A stretch of 64,000 nt of DNA from Marinilabilia salmonicolor JCM 21150 (GTDB lineage: Bacteria > Bacteroidota > Bacteroidia > Bacteroidales > Marinilabiliaceae). The translations under genes and the position numbers were made by a program. Below are positions 54,129 through 62,156 of the stretch, one piece after another. Under the pieces are notes generated by a model. The model was not told where the DNA came from, did no database searches, and saw only the letters and a program-made list of their open reading frames with translations. The DNA lies in contig NZ_AJKI01000040.1 in the NCBI RefSeq assembly GCF_000259075.1, positions 1 to 64,000 on the forward strand. Reading direction: 5' to 3'. Numbering within the stretch: position 1 is the first letter of the stretch; every line of letters starts with the position of its first letter.

Positions 54129-54833
54129 ATGCAATACAAACGAATTCTTCTAAAACTTTCCGGGGAGTCGCTCATGGGCGAACAGGGACATGGCATTGAC
54201 TCCGGAAGATTGAATGACTATGCCGAACAGATAAGTGAACTGGTTAAAGCCGGTGTTCAGGTGGCCGTTGTCATAGGTGGCGGCAATATTTTTCGAGGGC
54301 TCAGTGGTGCAGCTCAGGGGTTTGACAGGTACAAAGGGGATCAGATGGGGATGCTGGCAACCGTAATCAATAGTCTGGCACTTGCTTCGGCCCTTGACGC
54401 GATGGGAACACGAACCCGTGTGATGACTTCCATCAGGATGGAGCCTGTAGGGGAGTTGTATGCCCAGCCCAAAGCACTGGATGCTTTGAACAATGGAGAG
54501 GTGGTTATTATTTCAGGAGGTACGGGCAATCCCTATTTTACTACTGATACGGCCTCTGCGTTGCGCGGAATTGAAGTGAAGGCCGATGTGATGCTGAAAG
54601 GCACCCGGGTGGATGGGGTTTACACTGCTGATCCGGAGAAAGATCCTTCCGCCACGCGTTTTGATACCATTTCGTTTGATGAGGTTTACAATCGTGGCCT
54701 GAAAGTGATGGATCTGACCGCTACTACTATGTGTAAAGAGAATTCGTTGCCCGTAATGGTGTTTAATATGGATGTGAAAGGCAACCTGATGAAGGTGATG
54801 AAAGGGGAGAAAATAGGCACTCTGGTGAAGTAA
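54129..54833 (+). CDS. pyrH: UMP kinase
   Basis: UMP kinase makes UDP from UMP and ATP in pyrimidine synthesis. The 234-residue protein has the amino-acid-kinase motifs KRILLKLSGESLMG, VAVVIGGGNIFRG, SGGTGNPYFTTDTA and ADVMLKGTRVDGVYTADPEKD (split by a short gap in the motif list). The ATG at 54129 gives the usual start MQYKRILLKLSG. It follows tsf in the normal order, but frr, often next, is not here; a convergent gene follows. Confidence 0.96.
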   Translation: MQYKRILLKLSGESLMGEQGHGIDSGRLNDYAEQISELVKAGVQVAVVIGGGNIFRGLSGAAQGFDRYKGDQMGMLATVINSLALASALDAMGTRTRVMTSIRMEPVGELYAQPKALDALNNGEVVIISGGTGNPYFTTDTASALRGIEVKADVMLKGTRVDGVYTADPEKDPSATRFDTISFDEVYNRGLKVMDLTATTMCKENSLPVMVFNMDVKGNLMKVMKGEKIGTLVK

Positions 54834-54837
54834 AAGC

Positions 54838-55218
54838 TTAGGCCCTCTGACGTTTTAAAATGGTCAGAGCTTCTTCGCGAACATCCAGAGGCAACTTAAT
54901 CCCCCTGGCCATCATACTCCGAAGCCAGGTATTTACTTCATGTGAATGCATGGTCAGCAGTACTTCACGAAACTGTGCTGCTTCATCGGGGGTGTATTGA
55001 TCGGGAGCTTTACCTTTATACTGGTCAAGCTCTTCATCATTGAAATAGATGATTTCGCCATGCGTATGCGCAATGAGAGATTCTTTGTCGCATACCTCAT
55101 GGGCCCCGCAACAATCAGCCGGTGGAGTCTCTTTAGATTCCTCCTTTGTATAAGTTAGTTTGTTGACAACCAGGGCTACAATGAGCGCAGCGGTAATGCT
55201 TAATATTAAAATCCACAT
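54838..55218 (-). CDS. conserved membrane-anchored protein with CCGAHEVC motif
   Basis: A 126-residue protein with an N-terminal helix (about 3-20) and a soluble part. The cysteine motif DCCGAHEVCDKESL (about 35-48) and a helical C-terminus with YFNDEELDQYKGK are shared with a family widespread in Bacteroidota whose function is not known. The cysteines could bind a metal or be redox-active. It would face the cytoplasm, anchored in the inner membrane. It converges on pyrH with 4 bases between the stops. Confidence 0.75.
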   Translation of the reverse strand: MWILILSITAALIVALVVNKLTYTKEESKETPPADCCGAHEVCDKESLIAHTHGEIIYFNDEELDQYKGKAPDQYTPDEAAQFREVLLTMHSHEVNTWLRSMMARGIKLPLDVREEALTILKRQRA

Positions 55219-55354
55219 GGTGCAAAAATAATAAATAGAGCGGTCAATCTGAGCATTTTAATCTTTTTTAGTACGTTCTCTCTATCGTAGGTGTTTTTTC
55301 AGTAGATTATGTCTACTTTGTTAGATTATTAATTTTGCAGGCTGAAAAGCTGAA

Positions 55355-55470
55355 TGCGATAGCCTGGGGCAACGCCCCGGAAAAGTTTTTTCAATAGCCA
55401 ATAAAGAGAAGAGGGAGAGAAATATACATACCAGAGGCAACGCCATGGACTATTACTATCTGTGAAGGTA
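55355..55470. repeat. degenerate REP-C
   Basis: GATAGCCTGGGGCAACGCCC and later GGCAACGCCATGGACTATTAC are weak forms of REP-C with about 70 unrelated bases between them. The rest of 55219-55517 shows no gene. Confidence 0.5.
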
Positions 55471-55517
55471 GCTTTTGAATATCAATATCAATTGAAAATA
55501 AAAAATATTAGCAGAAT

Positions 55518-55898
55518 ATGGGGAAAAAAAGGGAGATGAATGATGAAGAGTTGCACTTTCTTGGCATTAAGGCGGTGTATAAAGATTTAGTGGACAAAGG
55601 GTATGAGGTATTGAATGTACGAAAGGAGAAAGATGTTGACCCTCAGATTCTGGCCCGGAATGAGGGACAAATGCTTTTTATAGTTGTTCGAACTGCTCGT
55701 TTTCCAGACATGGGTATTTTAAAACCCCGCACTGCCGCTCGTGTTATGATGCATGCTAATAAACATAAAGCCATTTGTTATTTTGCCAGTGTGGGTATTG
55801 CCAATGCAGACGGAGAAACTGATGAGGAGATGGGGAAACCTGAAGTGGATGGGGAGTATTTCATCAACTACAAAGGGTTGCAGTCTTTTCCACAGTAA
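55518..55898 (+). CDS. conserved hypothetical cytoplasmic protein
   Basis: A 126-residue soluble protein: a helical start (NDEELHFLGIKAVYKDLVDKG), a strand pair (EVLNVRKEKD, MLFIVVRTAR) and an end with YFINYKGLQSF. The order helix-strand-Asp-strand with a V-[V]-R faintly recalls nuclease-like folds, but no active-site motif can be shown. It is followed, after about 200 bases, by a two-helix protein and a TlpA-like gene on the same strand. Function unknown. Confidence 0.6.
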   Translation: MGKKREMNDEELHFLGIKAVYKDLVDKGYEVLNVRKEKDVDPQILARNEGQMLFIVVRTARFPDMGILKPRTAARVMMHANKHKAICYFASVGIANADGETDEEMGKPEVDGEYFINYKGLQSFPQ

Positions 55899-56114
55899 AT
55901 AAAAGGGGGGTGACTCTACTTTTTTACTCTGTGTTGCGGGATGCCGCGATCAACCCGCGCTTATGACTTGTTTTGGGTTAATCTCCAGGTATCGCGCTGT
56001 TTATATGATCCGGGGCATTATACAAAAATGAGGATTCAAAGAATGGGCTCAACGAAGAAGTTGGCAAAATCGGCCTTTTCGGTGTGGGCTCAAAAACTTA
56101 AACCATCAGTTTTC

Positions 56115-56813
56115 ATGAGACAATTCGATTTTCAATTATTTTGGCGAAAATACGGGAAATTCATTCTGGGGGGATTGTTTTTTTTATTCCTGATTAATTA
56201 TTGTAACCAACAGCCCCGAAATCAGAAGTCTGTTGATAATGAGCAGGAAGAACGCGTGAAATCCCAACCGGTGCAGGAGGATGAAATTACTACTCTGAAA
56301 ACCTATGAGGAACTTGTGACAAAGAGGCAGTTGCAGGAAAATGAAGGGCCCGGAAGTTTTCTGACGATGTTTTTGTTGTTGACTTTTGCCTTTGGCCTGG
56401 TTTGGTTGCTTCAGCAAAAAAAAGTGCAGCAGTCTGTTCGGAAGTGGCTGCCCCAAAGAGTGTTGTTTCAGGTAAGAAAAGGACGTGATTCGGTTACAGG
56501 GCGTCGTATCTTAAAAATTGTAATTGTCAATAAAACAGATGAAGGGCTTACTTTTCTTCCACCGAACCTGGTCTTCAGAAATTGGGGAAAAGTGAGAATA
56601 TTCAGGCTTAAGGGCAGTAATCAGGAGGATATGTTTCCTTTAACACTGACGCCTGGGACAAGTCATCGGCTGGTATTGGATCTGGAACAGTTCTATGAAA
56701 AGCTACCCGATCTTAAAAACAGTAACAGAGTAGGTGCTTCCGTGGAGACGACGGATGATAAAAAATACAGTGCATATGCATTGCCTTCATGGCTGTCATG
56801 GTTGGAAGGGTAG
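56115..56813 (+). CDS. membrane protein, unknown
   Basis: A 232-residue protein with two transmembrane helices (about 15-30 and 82-100) and a C-terminal soluble domain (about 110-232) rich in strands (LKIVIVNKTDEGLTFLPPNLVF). The start at 56115 gives a short basic N-terminus before the first helix; earlier in-frame codons back to 55941 have no pattern. No family is recognised. It may share a transcript with the TlpA-like gene 82 bases downstream. Confidence 0.6.
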   Translation: MRQFDFQLFWRKYGKFILGGLFFLFLINYCNQQPRNQKSVDNEQEERVKSQPVQEDEITTLKTYEELVTKRQLQENEGPGSFLTMFLLLTFAFGLVWLLQQKKVQQSVRKWLPQRVLFQVRKGRDSVTGRRILKIVIVNKTDEGLTFLPPNLVFRNWGKVRIFRLKGSNQEDMFPLTLTPGTSHRLVLDLEQFYEKLPDLKNSNRVGASVETTDDKKYSAYALPSWLSWLEG

Positions 56814-56895
56814 CAGCTTGAGGTTCACCGGGGCATGAACCCGGAGGCTTTAAAATTGTATTAAATCAATTCAGTGACCATTAAAACAGACCGAT

Positions 56896-57489
56896 ATGCT
56901 AAGAAAATTCTGGGAAAAATACAGCAGGAAAAAACGTTGGTGGACCATTGCACTTGATTTTATCTTTGCGGGACTTCTGATTGCCATGTTGTTTCCGGCA
57001 ACAAGGAAACCGTTGTCTGCATTTCTTATCAGGCAGACTTTATTCTCTCCGTCCGAACAGGAGCATGTTGTTTATCTGTCTGACAAAGACTGGTCAATGC
57101 AGTTGGCATCAGAGGGGGAGGAAGGTGTTATGAGTCTTGCCCAATTTCAGGGAAAGCCTGTCTTTTTGAACTTCTGGGCTACGTGGTGTCCTCCCTGTAT
57201 TGCTGAAATGCCATCGATTCAGGAGTTGTATGATGAGTATAGGAATGAAGTGGCTTTCGTGTTGGTGAGCAATGAGTCGGTTGACGTGATAAAAAGTTAC
57301 TTTGAAAAGCATGGTTATTCTTTTCCAATATATATACTTCGCAGCGGGGTTCCTGCGGTTTTTGAAACTTCAACCATTCCGTCCACCTATCTTATTGGGT
57401 CCAATGGCCGGTTGCTGATTAGCAAAACAGGTGCTGCAAAATGGAACTCTTCAAAAATGAAATCATTGCTGGATGATCTTATAAATTAA
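56896..57489 (+). CDS. membrane-anchored TlpA/ResA-type thioredoxin
   Basis: A 197-residue protein. One N-terminal helix (about 17-36) anchors a periplasmic thioredoxin fold with the active site WCPPC at 97-101 and the cis-Pro in TSTIPSTYL. Such proteins reduce disulfides, for example in cytochrome maturation. The start at 56896 leaves a basic N-terminus (KYSRKKRWW) before the helix. A hairpin terminator follows the stop at once. Confidence 0.88.
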   Translation: MLRKFWEKYSRKKRWWTIALDFIFAGLLIAMLFPATRKPLSAFLIRQTLFSPSEQEHVVYLSDKDWSMQLASEGEEGVMSLAQFQGKPVFLNFWATWCPPCIAEMPSIQELYDEYRNEVAFVLVSNESVDVIKSYFEKHGYSFPIYILRSGVPAVFETSTIPSTYLIGSNGRLLISKTGAAKWNSSKMKSLLDDLIN

Positions 57490-57515
57490 AAAAAGCGGTT
57501 TTCACCGCTTTTTTT
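57488..57515. terminator. bidirectional terminator
   Basis: AAAAAAAGCGGT pairs with ACCGCTTTTTTT over a 4-base loop, with T-runs on both strands. It serves the TlpA-like gene and the convergent barrel gene. Confidence 0.85.
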
Positions 57516-57527
57516 AATTTAATTATT

Positions 57528-58004
57528 TTAGAATCTGTATCGTATCGAAAGTGCCAGTCCGAATCCAAACGGATCGTCGGGCGGATTTACAAACGACAGT
57601 TCAGGTCGGGTGTCAATGGCAACTTGTAGCGGTACTTCCGAGAAATTGTATTCAATACCAGCGTTTAATGCAGCTGCCAGAAAAACACCGCTGTCATCAA
57701 GATCATCATGTGCCCAGCTTCCCAGCGATGGCCCAACGCCCAGATACCAGTAAAACCCACTTTCGATGGGCATTACCCATTGGTATAGTCCGGTTAATTT
57801 CCAATAACTGAAATCGCCTCTGCCTCCAAAGCCGAGGTCCAGTTCTGCGCGGTTGCTGTCGAACGGAGTCTGAAATGTGATTTCTGTGTCGTAACCTACT
57901 CCGCCTCCGAATCTCAGACCGATGGCATTATCGCCTCTCTGAGCCATTGAAATGGCAGGAATTGCCATGAAAAGTACTAAAAGTATTAACCCTGTTTTCT
58001 TCAT
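57528..58004 (-). CDS. small outer-membrane beta-barrel protein
   Basis: A 158-residue protein with a signal peptide (MKKTGLILLVLFMAIPAISM, cleavage near MAQ) and eight likely strands with aromatic girdles; it ends LALSIRYRF, a C-terminal Phe. It looks like the small eight-stranded barrels of Bacteroidota (PF13568-like). Function unknown. The 58005-58215 stretch upstream holds no gene but T-rich sequence. Confidence 0.78.
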   Translation of the reverse strand: MKKTGLILLVLFMAIPAISMAQRGDNAIGLRFGGGVGYDTEITFQTPFDSNRAELDLGFGGRGDFSYWKLTGLYQWVMPIESGFYWYLGVGPSLGSWAHDDLDDSGVFLAAALNAGIEYNFSEVPLQVAIDTRPELSFVNPPDDPFGFGLALSIRYRF

Positions 58005-58215
58005 CTCTTCGTTGTTTTTACTATTTGACTACAAATTTACGTAAAGTTTGTTTTGTCTGCTTGTTCATTTAACAAAAGATGTACCAAATGGTTTGGTTTT
58101 CTGGTTTTGGTCGGTGCAGTTACTAACGATTTTATGTTTTTGTTATTGTATTGCGTTGGTATTCAGTGTTCAGTTTAAGTAATTTTTTTAATTGTTTTTG
58201 GTTTTTTTCAAACCC

Positions 58216-58231
58216 TGGCATCCCAATTGCA
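58216..58231 (+). promoter_or_regulatory. sigma-54 type promoter TGGCAT-N5-TTGCA
   Basis: TGGCA and TTGCA with GG and GC ten bases apart match the -24/-12 consensus of RpoN. It lies 35 bases before the PAS kinase gene. Confidence 0.6.
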
Positions 58232-58266
58232 TAGAATGAGTTGTTTGTTTTCGGGATTGTTTGATT

Positions 58267-60159
58267 ATGAGGGATTTTAGTGACGATATTTTATTTCAGA
58301 CTTTGCCAACCGGCTTGGTTTGTTTTGATAAGAAGGGTGCAGTTAAGTGTGCCAATCCGGCCGCTCTTGAAATACTTGGAATGAGTCTGGATGATTTGAT
58401 GTCAGGAGAGAATGACATTTTCTTTTGGCGTTTGCTTAACGAAAATGGCGAAGATATCCCCATTGATCAGCAACCATCCCGAATTGCCCTGAAGACAGGA
58501 CTTCCCGTAAACGATAAAATAGCAGGTTTTTATCATCCGGTTAAAAATGCCTACTGTTGGCTAAATGTCAATGCCATACCTGTTTTTGAGAAGGGCGAAG
58601 AAACTCCTTCCGGGGTTTATCTTAACCTTGCAGACGTTACCTCTGAAGTTAGTGCCCGCAATAAGCTCAAGCAGGCACAGTTCGATTATAAGATGCTTGT
58701 TGATAATATGCACTCGGGTGTTGCTATTATTCAGGATGGGCTGCTGAAGTTCTTAAACAATACCTTCATTGCCTATACTAATAAAGAACTTGATGAGTTG
58801 GTAGGTACTCCGTTTATTAATCTTATTGTTCCTGAAGAGCGGGAAAGGATCAGTGAGTATTATGTAAGAAGACTTGCGGGGCTTGAAGTTCCAGAGTCTT
58901 ATAGAACCAAAATCCTTGATGGAAATGGTGCCCGGCTCTGGGTCGATTTTAAAGTTAAGAAACTGGACTACCGGGGAAAACCTACATTGCTGGTCTTGAT
59001 TAATGATGTGGATACAGAGGTTCGTGCCGAGGAGGAGTTGAAGTTTAGTGAGTTGAGATTCAGACGTTTGTTTGAAGAAGCACCTGTCGGTATTTCACTG
59101 GTGACAGCGACCGGGGAATTGCTGGAGGTGAATCAGAAACTTGCAGAGATTACCGGATATACCCGGAAAGAGTTGCTGCAGATGACTTTTGCTGATTTTA
59201 CCCATCCGGAAGATCTGGATAAGGATTTATCGCTTTTTAAAGAGCTTAAAGCCGGAAAGCGCGACAGTTATGAAATGGTGAAGAGGTACATTCGTAAAGA
59301 TGGTGGCGTTGTATGGGGTGAGTTAAAAGTCAGGTCCTTTATTGATGGTTTTGAAAAACTTCAGATTATCGGAATGTTTGAGGACAGAACTAGTGAAATG
59401 AATGCCCGTAAAGAGCTGGAAATTGCCCGGGACATGGCCAACGAAAGCAGTCGTTTGAAATCGGCATTTCTGGCATCTGTAAGCCATGAGCTAAGAACTC
59501 CTCTTAATGCTGTATTGGGATTTAGTGATATTATTCAGAGTACTGCGGAACAGGAGAGTAACCGGGAATATGCCGGTTTTATTTATGAAGCGGGATTTAA
59601 GGTGATAACCATCATTGATGATATTCTGGAACTGGCTATGTCTGAACATGGAAAAATCAGATTACGTCCCGCGACATTCCGGTTGGGAGATCTTTTTGAT
59701 GAATTCAGTAAGCAGCTTCAGGAAATTGTCTATAAATACGGGAAGGACGAAGTGGTGGATTCGCTTAATGAAATAGAACCGGCATTGAGGGATGTTGAAA
59801 TTGTGACCGATAAGAGTAAAGTGTATCAGGTGATAGTAAATCTTGTGAAAAATGCCGTGAAATTTATCGACAAAGGGTTTGTGAAACTGGGGTGTTTCAA
59901 ATGCGGTACGGACCGAATTGCCTTTTCTGTTCAGGATACCGGAATCGGAATTCCGGATGATCAGAAAGAGGTGATTTTTGATTTCTTTCGTCAGGCAGAC
60001 GGGCAGGATCATGCCAAATATGGGGGTATTGGTATCGGACTCGCCATCTCACAGCGGGTAGCAAATGCCATGGGCGGAAAAATCAGTGTTGATTCAGTTG
60101 TCGGAAAGGGGACGACTTTTGTTTTTGAGATACCGGTGGATTTGGAAGAGAATTATTGA
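58267..60159 (+). CDS. multi-PAS sensor histidine kinase
   Basis: A 630-residue cytoplasmic kinase with no membrane helix. Three PAS domains (about 5-125, 135-255 and 262-380) are followed by the kinase core with H407 in VSHELRTPLNAVLGFSDII, an N-box NLVKNAVKF, DTGIGIPDDQ and GGIGIGLAISQRV. It is of the soluble redox- or ligand-sensing type. No regulator is adjacent. The ATG at 58267 is used; a TTG two codons upstream is the alternative. A sigma-54 type promoter precedes it and a strong terminator follows. Confidence 0.9.
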   Translation: MRDFSDDILFQTLPTGLVCFDKKGAVKCANPAALEILGMSLDDLMSGENDIFFWRLLNENGEDIPIDQQPSRIALKTGLPVNDKIAGFYHPVKNAYCWLNVNAIPVFEKGEETPSGVYLNLADVTSEVSARNKLKQAQFDYKMLVDNMHSGVAIIQDGLLKFLNNTFIAYTNKELDELVGTPFINLIVPEERERISEYYVRRLAGLEVPESYRTKILDGNGARLWVDFKVKKLDYRGKPTLLVLINDVDTEVRAEEELKFSELRFRRLFEEAPVGISLVTATGELLEVNQKLAEITGYTRKELLQMTFADFTHPEDLDKDLSLFKELKAGKRDSYEMVKRYIRKDGGVVWGELKVRSFIDGFEKLQIIGMFEDRTSEMNARKELEIARDMANESSRLKSAFLASVSHELRTPLNAVLGFSDIIQSTAEQESNREYAGFIYEAGFKVITIIDDILELAMSEHGKIRLRPATFRLGDLFDEFSKQLQEIVYKYGKDEVVDSLNEIEPALRDVEIVTDKSKVYQVIVNLVKNAVKFIDKGFVKLGCFKCGTDRIAFSVQDTGIGIPDDQKEVIFDFFRQADGQDHAKYGGIGIGLAISQRVANAMGGKISVDSVVGKGTTFVFEIPVDLEENY

Positions 60160-60177
60160 GACTCAAAAAATGCATAA

Positions 60178-60211
60178 AAAAAGCTGTAAATCATTCGATT
60201 TACAGCTTTTT
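60178..60211. terminator. bidirectional terminator at the island border
   Basis: AAAAAGCTGTAAATC pairs exactly with GATTTACAGCTTTTT over a 4-base loop. It ends the PAS kinase transcript and, on the minus strand, anything that reads leftward through the tRNA-like fragment next to it. Confidence 0.9.
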
Positions 60212-60233
60212 GTTGTCCCGCCAGGATTCGAAC
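60212..60233 (-). other. tRNA 3'-end fragment, probable attachment site
   Basis: On the minus strand GTTCGAATCCTGGCGGGACA reads as a T-loop (TTCGAAT), the 3' arm of a T-stem (CCTGG) and a 7-base acceptor strand. The 5' T-stem half (expected CCAGG) is absent: AATTTG is there. This pattern is that of the leftover 3' end when an element integrates in a tRNA gene. The tRNA type cannot be fixed. Confidence 0.7.
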
Positions 60234-60351
60234 AAATTCTTTATGTGTGCTGTAGATCAGCCTTTTGACTTGATGTGTTTTTGGCTGTTCACCATTTTGT
60301 TCTCATTCGTTTTGATGATGTTTGAGCGTTTATGACTTTTTGAGTCATACA

Positions 60352-60382
60352 CAAAGTTAGGGAATTAATAAATAAAAGACAA
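60352..60382 (-). promoter_or_regulatory. minus-strand promoter near the att fragment
   Basis: On the minus strand TTG, a 20-base spacer and TAACTTTG (60359-60352) match the phylum consensus fully. Confidence 0.65.
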
Positions 60383-60648
60383 TTATTATTGTGTTGATTT
60401 TGTGTGTTTTGTGGTGTTTTGAGAGGTGTTGTTTTTTGCTGTAGTGAGACAAATGGAAAGAAAAGAGAATAGTATTTATGAAAAAGGGGAGTGATGTGAA
60501 GATTGTGTCACTTTTGAGCTTTTGGGAATAAGGTGATTTGAATAAAATGAGGGCTTTTATTTAGGATTGTGGTGGTTGGTTGGCGTCAAAGGTGAGATTG
60601 CTGACTAAATGGGACAAGTGATGTTAAAACCGATTAAATTTAATGGGG

Positions 60649-60846
60649 TTAATCGTAGATGTATTCTTTTACTTCTTCTGGTGCAAAGCCGGCGAAGTCG
60701 GCGAATTCTTTGATGGTTATGAATTGATGAGGTTCTTTCCCCAGGCGTTTGCGGATATTGTCCAGAATGCGGTAACCAGTCTTTTCGCTTTTACCGGTGA
60801 TGCGCTGGATGTCCTTGGCGTAAATGCAAATTCGTTTGGTCTTCAT
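60649..60846 (-). CDS. small DNA-binding-like protein of the island
   Basis: A 65-residue basic protein, KRICIYAKDIQRITGKSEKT then GYRILDNIRKRLGKEPHQ and ITIKEFADFAGFAPEEV, read as short helices like those of a helix-turn-helix domain. Similar small proteins occur in Bacteroidota beside phage- or element-like genes. A palindrome (ACTTATT-TAAC-AATAAGT) lies 14 bases upstream, so self-regulation is possible. The 300 bases before 60649 hold no other gene. Confidence 0.65.
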   Translation of the reverse strand: MKTKRICIYAKDIQRITGKSEKTGYRILDNIRKRLGKEPHQFITIKEFADFAGFAPEEVKEYIYD

Positions 60847-60859
60847 TTTCTTTAGGGTT

Positions 60860-60924
60860 ACTTATTTAACAATAAGTGAGGTTTTAATACTTTATCTATA
60901 CTTGAGATATACAGAATCTATACT
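60860..60924. promoter_or_regulatory. palindrome plus paired ATCTATACT motifs
   Basis: A palindrome (60860-60877) is followed by two direct copies of ATCTATACT at 60894-60902 and 60916-60924, 22 bases (two helix turns) apart. They lie between divergent genes of the island and may be operators. Confidence 0.5.
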
Positions 60925-61110
60925 GATGCGGTATTGTCTCTTTGTAAATATGTACCGCTAAAAATAATAAAAAAAGAGACATTGCAGGACAGTTTTCTCA
61001 TTGAAAGTCAGGTTTCCCGTGGTGATTTGAAAAAATAGTTTTTAGGTGATAGGTTTGATTCATTAACGAGGGTGTATGGGTTAACCATCTCCCTGAAAAT
61101 TTAAAATGTT

Positions 61111-61854
61111 ATGGCAAGACAAGAAAGTTTCTTGAAGTTGAAAGGAAGAGTAGGAGACCTTACTTTCTACAAAAGTGGCGGGAAATACTTGGCCCGTACC
61201 AAAGGGGGAATTGATGGTGATCGTATTAAAAATGATCCCAGGTTTGCACGTACCCGGGAAAACGGACAGGAGTTTTTGAGAGCCGTAAAGGCCGGGAAAT
61301 TGCTGCGAGATGCTTTTCGCGAACAACTGACCCTTACTTCTGACCGGGGGATGAGTGGACGCTTGTCATCTGCATTCTCTAAGATTGTGAAGAGTGATGA
61401 GGTTTCGGCTCGAGGAGAGCGGAATGTGATGGCTGGAGATGTGGCATTGTTGACGGGTTTTGAATTCAATGCCAACAGTAACCTGAAGAATATCTTTACT
61501 GAAGGTTATGGAGCCAGTTTGGCAGAAGGTGTTGCAGAGGTGCTTATTGACGCCTTCAATCCGTCCAGCATCCGGAAACCAGAAGGTGCCACTCATGGGC
61601 AATTTGTGATTGTAGCCGGTTTCTTTGACTTTAACGGATTGGAATCTGCGGCTGCTACCGTTGAAGGAGAGCCATTTTCACTGGATGAGTCGGAGCATTT
61701 GGAAGAAACTCTGACCGTGGGGAGTGTTGAACCGATTGAAGGAGGTATTGGAGTTGTGATGCTCGGCCTCCTGTTTTGGCAGGAAGTGAACGGTGAGTTG
61801 TATAAGCTCAACAATGGGTCGACCAATGCTCTGCGCGTAATTGCCGTTGAATAA
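61111..61854 (+). CDS. unrecognised protein of the island, possible virion-type protein
   Basis: A 247-residue soluble protein. The first 60 residues are basic and include LKGRVGDLTFYKSGGKYLAR and RIKNDPRFARTRENGQEF, a pattern that recurs in Bacteroidota element genes. The rest alternates strands and loops, ending LNNGSTNALRVIAVE. No enzyme motif, signal peptide or helix is seen. The gene is joined to a small membrane peptide (stop and start share one base) and lies across from an endolysin-holin pair. A structural or cargo role is a guess. Confidence 0.65.
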   Translation: MARQESFLKLKGRVGDLTFYKSGGKYLARTKGGIDGDRIKNDPRFARTRENGQEFLRAVKAGKLLRDAFREQLTLTSDRGMSGRLSSAFSKIVKSDEVSARGERNVMAGDVALLTGFEFNANSNLKNIFTEGYGASLAEGVAEVLIDAFNPSSIRKPEGATHGQFVIVAGFFDFNGLESAAATVEGEPFSLDESEHLEETLTVGSVEPIEGGIGVVMLGLLFWQEVNGELYKLNNGSTNALRVIAVE

Positions 61855-62045
61855 TGATGAGCCCGGGAAACATAGAACGTGGACGGCAGGCAGGGTTTGT
61901 TGGAGGAACACTGACGGGGATCTTTACAAATATCTCCCTGGCTGATGTGATGGGAACGATAGTACTTTCTGCCATAGGTGCTGCGGTTAGTTTCCTGGTC
62001 TCTTTGTTGCTTAAGCGATTGTTAAACGGGCGCAAGCGAAAGTAG
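61854..62045 (+). CDS. small one-helix membrane peptide of the island
   Basis: A 63-residue protein with one hydrophobic helix (about 32-54, DVMGTIVLSAIGAAVSFLVS) and a strongly basic end (KRLLNGRKRK). The start overlaps the preceding stop by one base (TAATG), so translation is coupled; a second ATG 3 bases later is possible. Size and charge resemble small phage holin or pinholin-like proteins, but no family is matched. A terminator follows. Confidence 0.6.
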   Translation: MMSPGNIERGRQAGFVGGTLTGIFTNISLADVMGTIVLSAIGAAVSFLVSLLLKRLLNGRKRK

Positions 62046-62103
62046 CCTCATCATGAGGAAAGAAAACAGCCACCAACGGGTGGGTTGTTTGATGTTTGAG
62101 ATG

Positions 62104-62135
62104 AAAAGCTCTTCGGGAAACCGGAGAGCTTTTTT
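62104..62135 (+). terminator. terminator of the plus-strand island genes
   Basis: AAAAGCTCT pairs with AGAGCTTTT around CGG/CCG and is followed by a run of T. It separates the plus-strand pair from the minus-strand lysis genes. Confidence 0.85.
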
Positions 62136-62156
62136 TTCAGTTAATGAGTTGATGAA

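Larger units (their letters stand above)
60178..60345 (-). ncRNA. possible small RNA spanning the att fragment
   Basis: A strong minus-strand promoter (see 60352-60382) and the terminator at 60178-60211 would frame a transcript of about 168 bases. It would hold a TATGACT/AGTCATA hairpin near its 5' end and the tRNA 3' fragment near its 3' end. No long reading frame is present. Confidence 0.4.

Noticed and set aside
53879-54199. 106-codon frame upstream of pyrH
   Set aside because: It covers a REP hairpin and the pyrH promoter, overlaps the pyrH start and has no family pattern.
60212-60233. Complete tRNA gene
   Set aside because: Only the T-loop and 3' acceptor parts are there; the T-stem partner, anticodon arm and D-arm are absent.
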